From assembly GCA_963971305.1 (NCBI GenBank), contig OZ020317.1, positions 10,930,001 through 10,994,000 of the forward strand: a DNA stretch of 64,000 nucleotides. The letters run 5' to 3'. Positions within the stretch are counted from its first letter, which is position 1, and every line of letters starts with the position of its first letter. This document shows positions 62,904 to 64,000 of this stretch, one piece after another. A program made the position numbers and the translations under genes. The notes below the pieces were generated by a model, which ran no database searches, had not been told where the DNA came from, and was given only the letters and a program-made list of their open reading frames with translations. Origin of the DNA: Arcuatula senhousia. Its lineage: Eukaryota; Mollusca; Bivalvia; Mytilida; Mytilidae.

Positions 62904-63376
62904 ATGAAAAGTAAAGTAATCCATGTTATCGAATTTGCAAAAATATTCAGCTCAATGAATATTTTAAGAAACATTCTCTTTTCTATAATATTGTTAATGG
63001 CAACTCTATTAAAACACTACCAGGTTACCAGGGAATGCATTTTCAAAATGGTCCATCTACCAACAGAATCAACTGTATATATTGTTACCACAAATTAGTG
63101 AAGTCGTTTACTAAGTTTTATCATAAATATCTATACCTTATTGAAAAATTTAACTGTACACGACAACTTTTGATTGTAAAGGAATTATCCCATCCAGATT
63201 TCTACGGTAATGTTGTTTATAGAGCAAATAAATTCAAAAACAATCCCTTGGGAATGCAAAATTGGCTTAAAACTTTATTAAATAAAGGTTATGAAATGGA
63301 TATTTTAGTAAAATCTTTGAATTTAGTCTTCTTTGGTAAAAATATTGATAATTTGATATTTACTTTAAAATGTTAA
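62904..63376 (+). pseudogene. C-terminal ORF fragment of an unidentified retroelement
   Basis: Two overlapping frames (62904-63098 and 63035-63376) suggest one coding tail with a frameshift near 63035-63098. The second ends HPDFYGNVVYRANKFKNNP, then MQNWLKTLLNKGYEMDI and LVKSLNLVFFGKNIDNLIF. The composition is clearly protein-like and basic. It ends 24 bases before a family A repeat begins. The minus-strand family A copy at 8400 seems to retain a trace of the same junction (ACTTTAA..CTTTTTA). I read this as the end of an element's ORF and family A as its 3' UTR; the protein family is not recognised. Confidence 0.45.
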
Positions 63377-63399
63377 TTGCCTTTTTATACCTATGTCAT

Positions 63400-63905
63400 T
63401 TTTTAGCATTACAGCGGTCAAGTGTGTCGGTTTTGTGTGATGATGCATCATCAAATCAAGTGTTTGACGTGTTGTGTGGGATTTAAAATCGACATACTTG
63501 ATTTTTTTACATCAGTCGATGGATGCTTCTTAGCTAGCTGTCAGTAACTTCGAGTGTTCTCAAGAGAGTATCTTTACGTCCCGTTAATTACTTGTTGTCC
63601 TTTTGTCTCAGATACTCTCTTGTTGAATTGAACTTCTATCGATTTGATTTTTACAGTGTGTTAGTTTGTGCTTTGTTATTGATTATCATTAGGGGGAAGG
63701 TTGGCGCCAAAAAACTAGTTTAACCCCGCAACATTTTAATGTGCCTGTCTTAAGCCAGGAATCTTTATCAAAGCTTATGTCTGTATTTAGTCGAATTTAT
63801 GTTAATTGTTTTTTGTCAAGAAGGGGGTCTTTCAATGCACTTTGGGATTGGGCTTGAATCATATGTATTTTATTTTCAATCCAGGGGCCAATAGTTCTTA
63901 TCCGG
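63400..63905 (+). mobile_element. Family A repeat, plus strand, 3' part worn
   Basis: It has TCGGTTTTGTGTGATG, TTAGCTAGCTGTCAGTAACT, TTGTTGAATTGAACTTCTAT, GGGGGAAGGTTGGCGCCAAA, TTAAGCCAGGAATCTTTATC, AGAAGGGGGTCTTTCAA and CCAGGGGCCAATAG, in the same order as the reverse complement of 7765-8400. The last 130 bases of the family are not recognisable. Confidence 0.78.
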
Positions 63906-64000
63906 AAAAAGCCAAACACTAACCCAGTGCACCATATGTTTTGCAAATTCAGAATTTGTAACTAGATCAAAATAGAACTTCGATGCAAAAGATTTGAAGA
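63906..64000. other. Window end
   Basis: Nothing recognisable in the last 95 bases. Confidence 0.4.

Overview
The window reads as nuclear DNA of a bivalve mollusc, perhaps a mussel-like species. It is AT-rich, its genes are split by GT-AG introns, and it is crowded with repeats. Several repeat designs look familiar from bivalve genomes: fold-back elements ending in GGTCAGGTGAGCTA, a GTCTCGCCTG-ended element, arrays with units of about 160 bp, and an 'ACAAGAGG' element start. The bivalve call rests on memory of such repeats and on gene structure; no database was searched.

Genes, left to right. (1) 1-9 kb: scattered minus-strand exon candidates. The best is a Tyr-rich first coding exon at 4553-4700; a possible terminal exon lies at 6694-6750. 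(2) 9221-12055, plus strand: a complete five-exon gene for a small secreted C-type lectin-like protein of 152 aa, with every splice phase agreeing. (3) 14.1-19.3 kb, minus strand: a nearly complete non-LTR retrotransposon. Its ORF1 (coiled coil, SGNH esterase, RGG tail) is intact; its ORF2 (endonuclease, reverse transcriptase, zinc knuckle) is broken by two single-base frameshifts. (4) 36522-55471, plus strand: a large gene with four coding exons in phase (2062 codons before the stop, terminal exon 5.1 kb) for a long, mostly disordered, Ser/Gln/Lys-rich protein of unknown function. Its C-terminus is a PDZ-ligand-like TAV. (5) 61115-62526, minus strand: the last two coding exons of the splicing factor CWC25, convergent with gene 4.

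The rest is mostly mobile DNA. There is a second LINE 3' relic (21.5-22.1 kb), a tRNA-derived SINE (30.1 kb), a tRNA-like unit (34.4 kb), several MITE-like inverted-repeat elements, a nested fold-back cluster (58.3-60.8 kb), and seven or so tandem arrays with units of roughly 140-180 bp. A dispersed family (five copies) looks like the 3' UTR of a retroelement whose ORF tail lies at 62.9-63.4 kb.

The most unusual object is a 3.5-kb element at 25699-29214. It has short inverted ends (GGCGTAGGAA), an apparent TAAAA target duplication, a run of four small palindromes inside its left end, two copies of an internal direct repeat, and between them a higher-order satellite in which a short box (CTGTCC..GTTCGTCCAAC) recurs with a 34/172/177-bp rhythm. 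Two unrelated genes (lectin and CWC25) also share an odd feature: the exon end together with its 5' splice site has been tandemly copied into the following intron.
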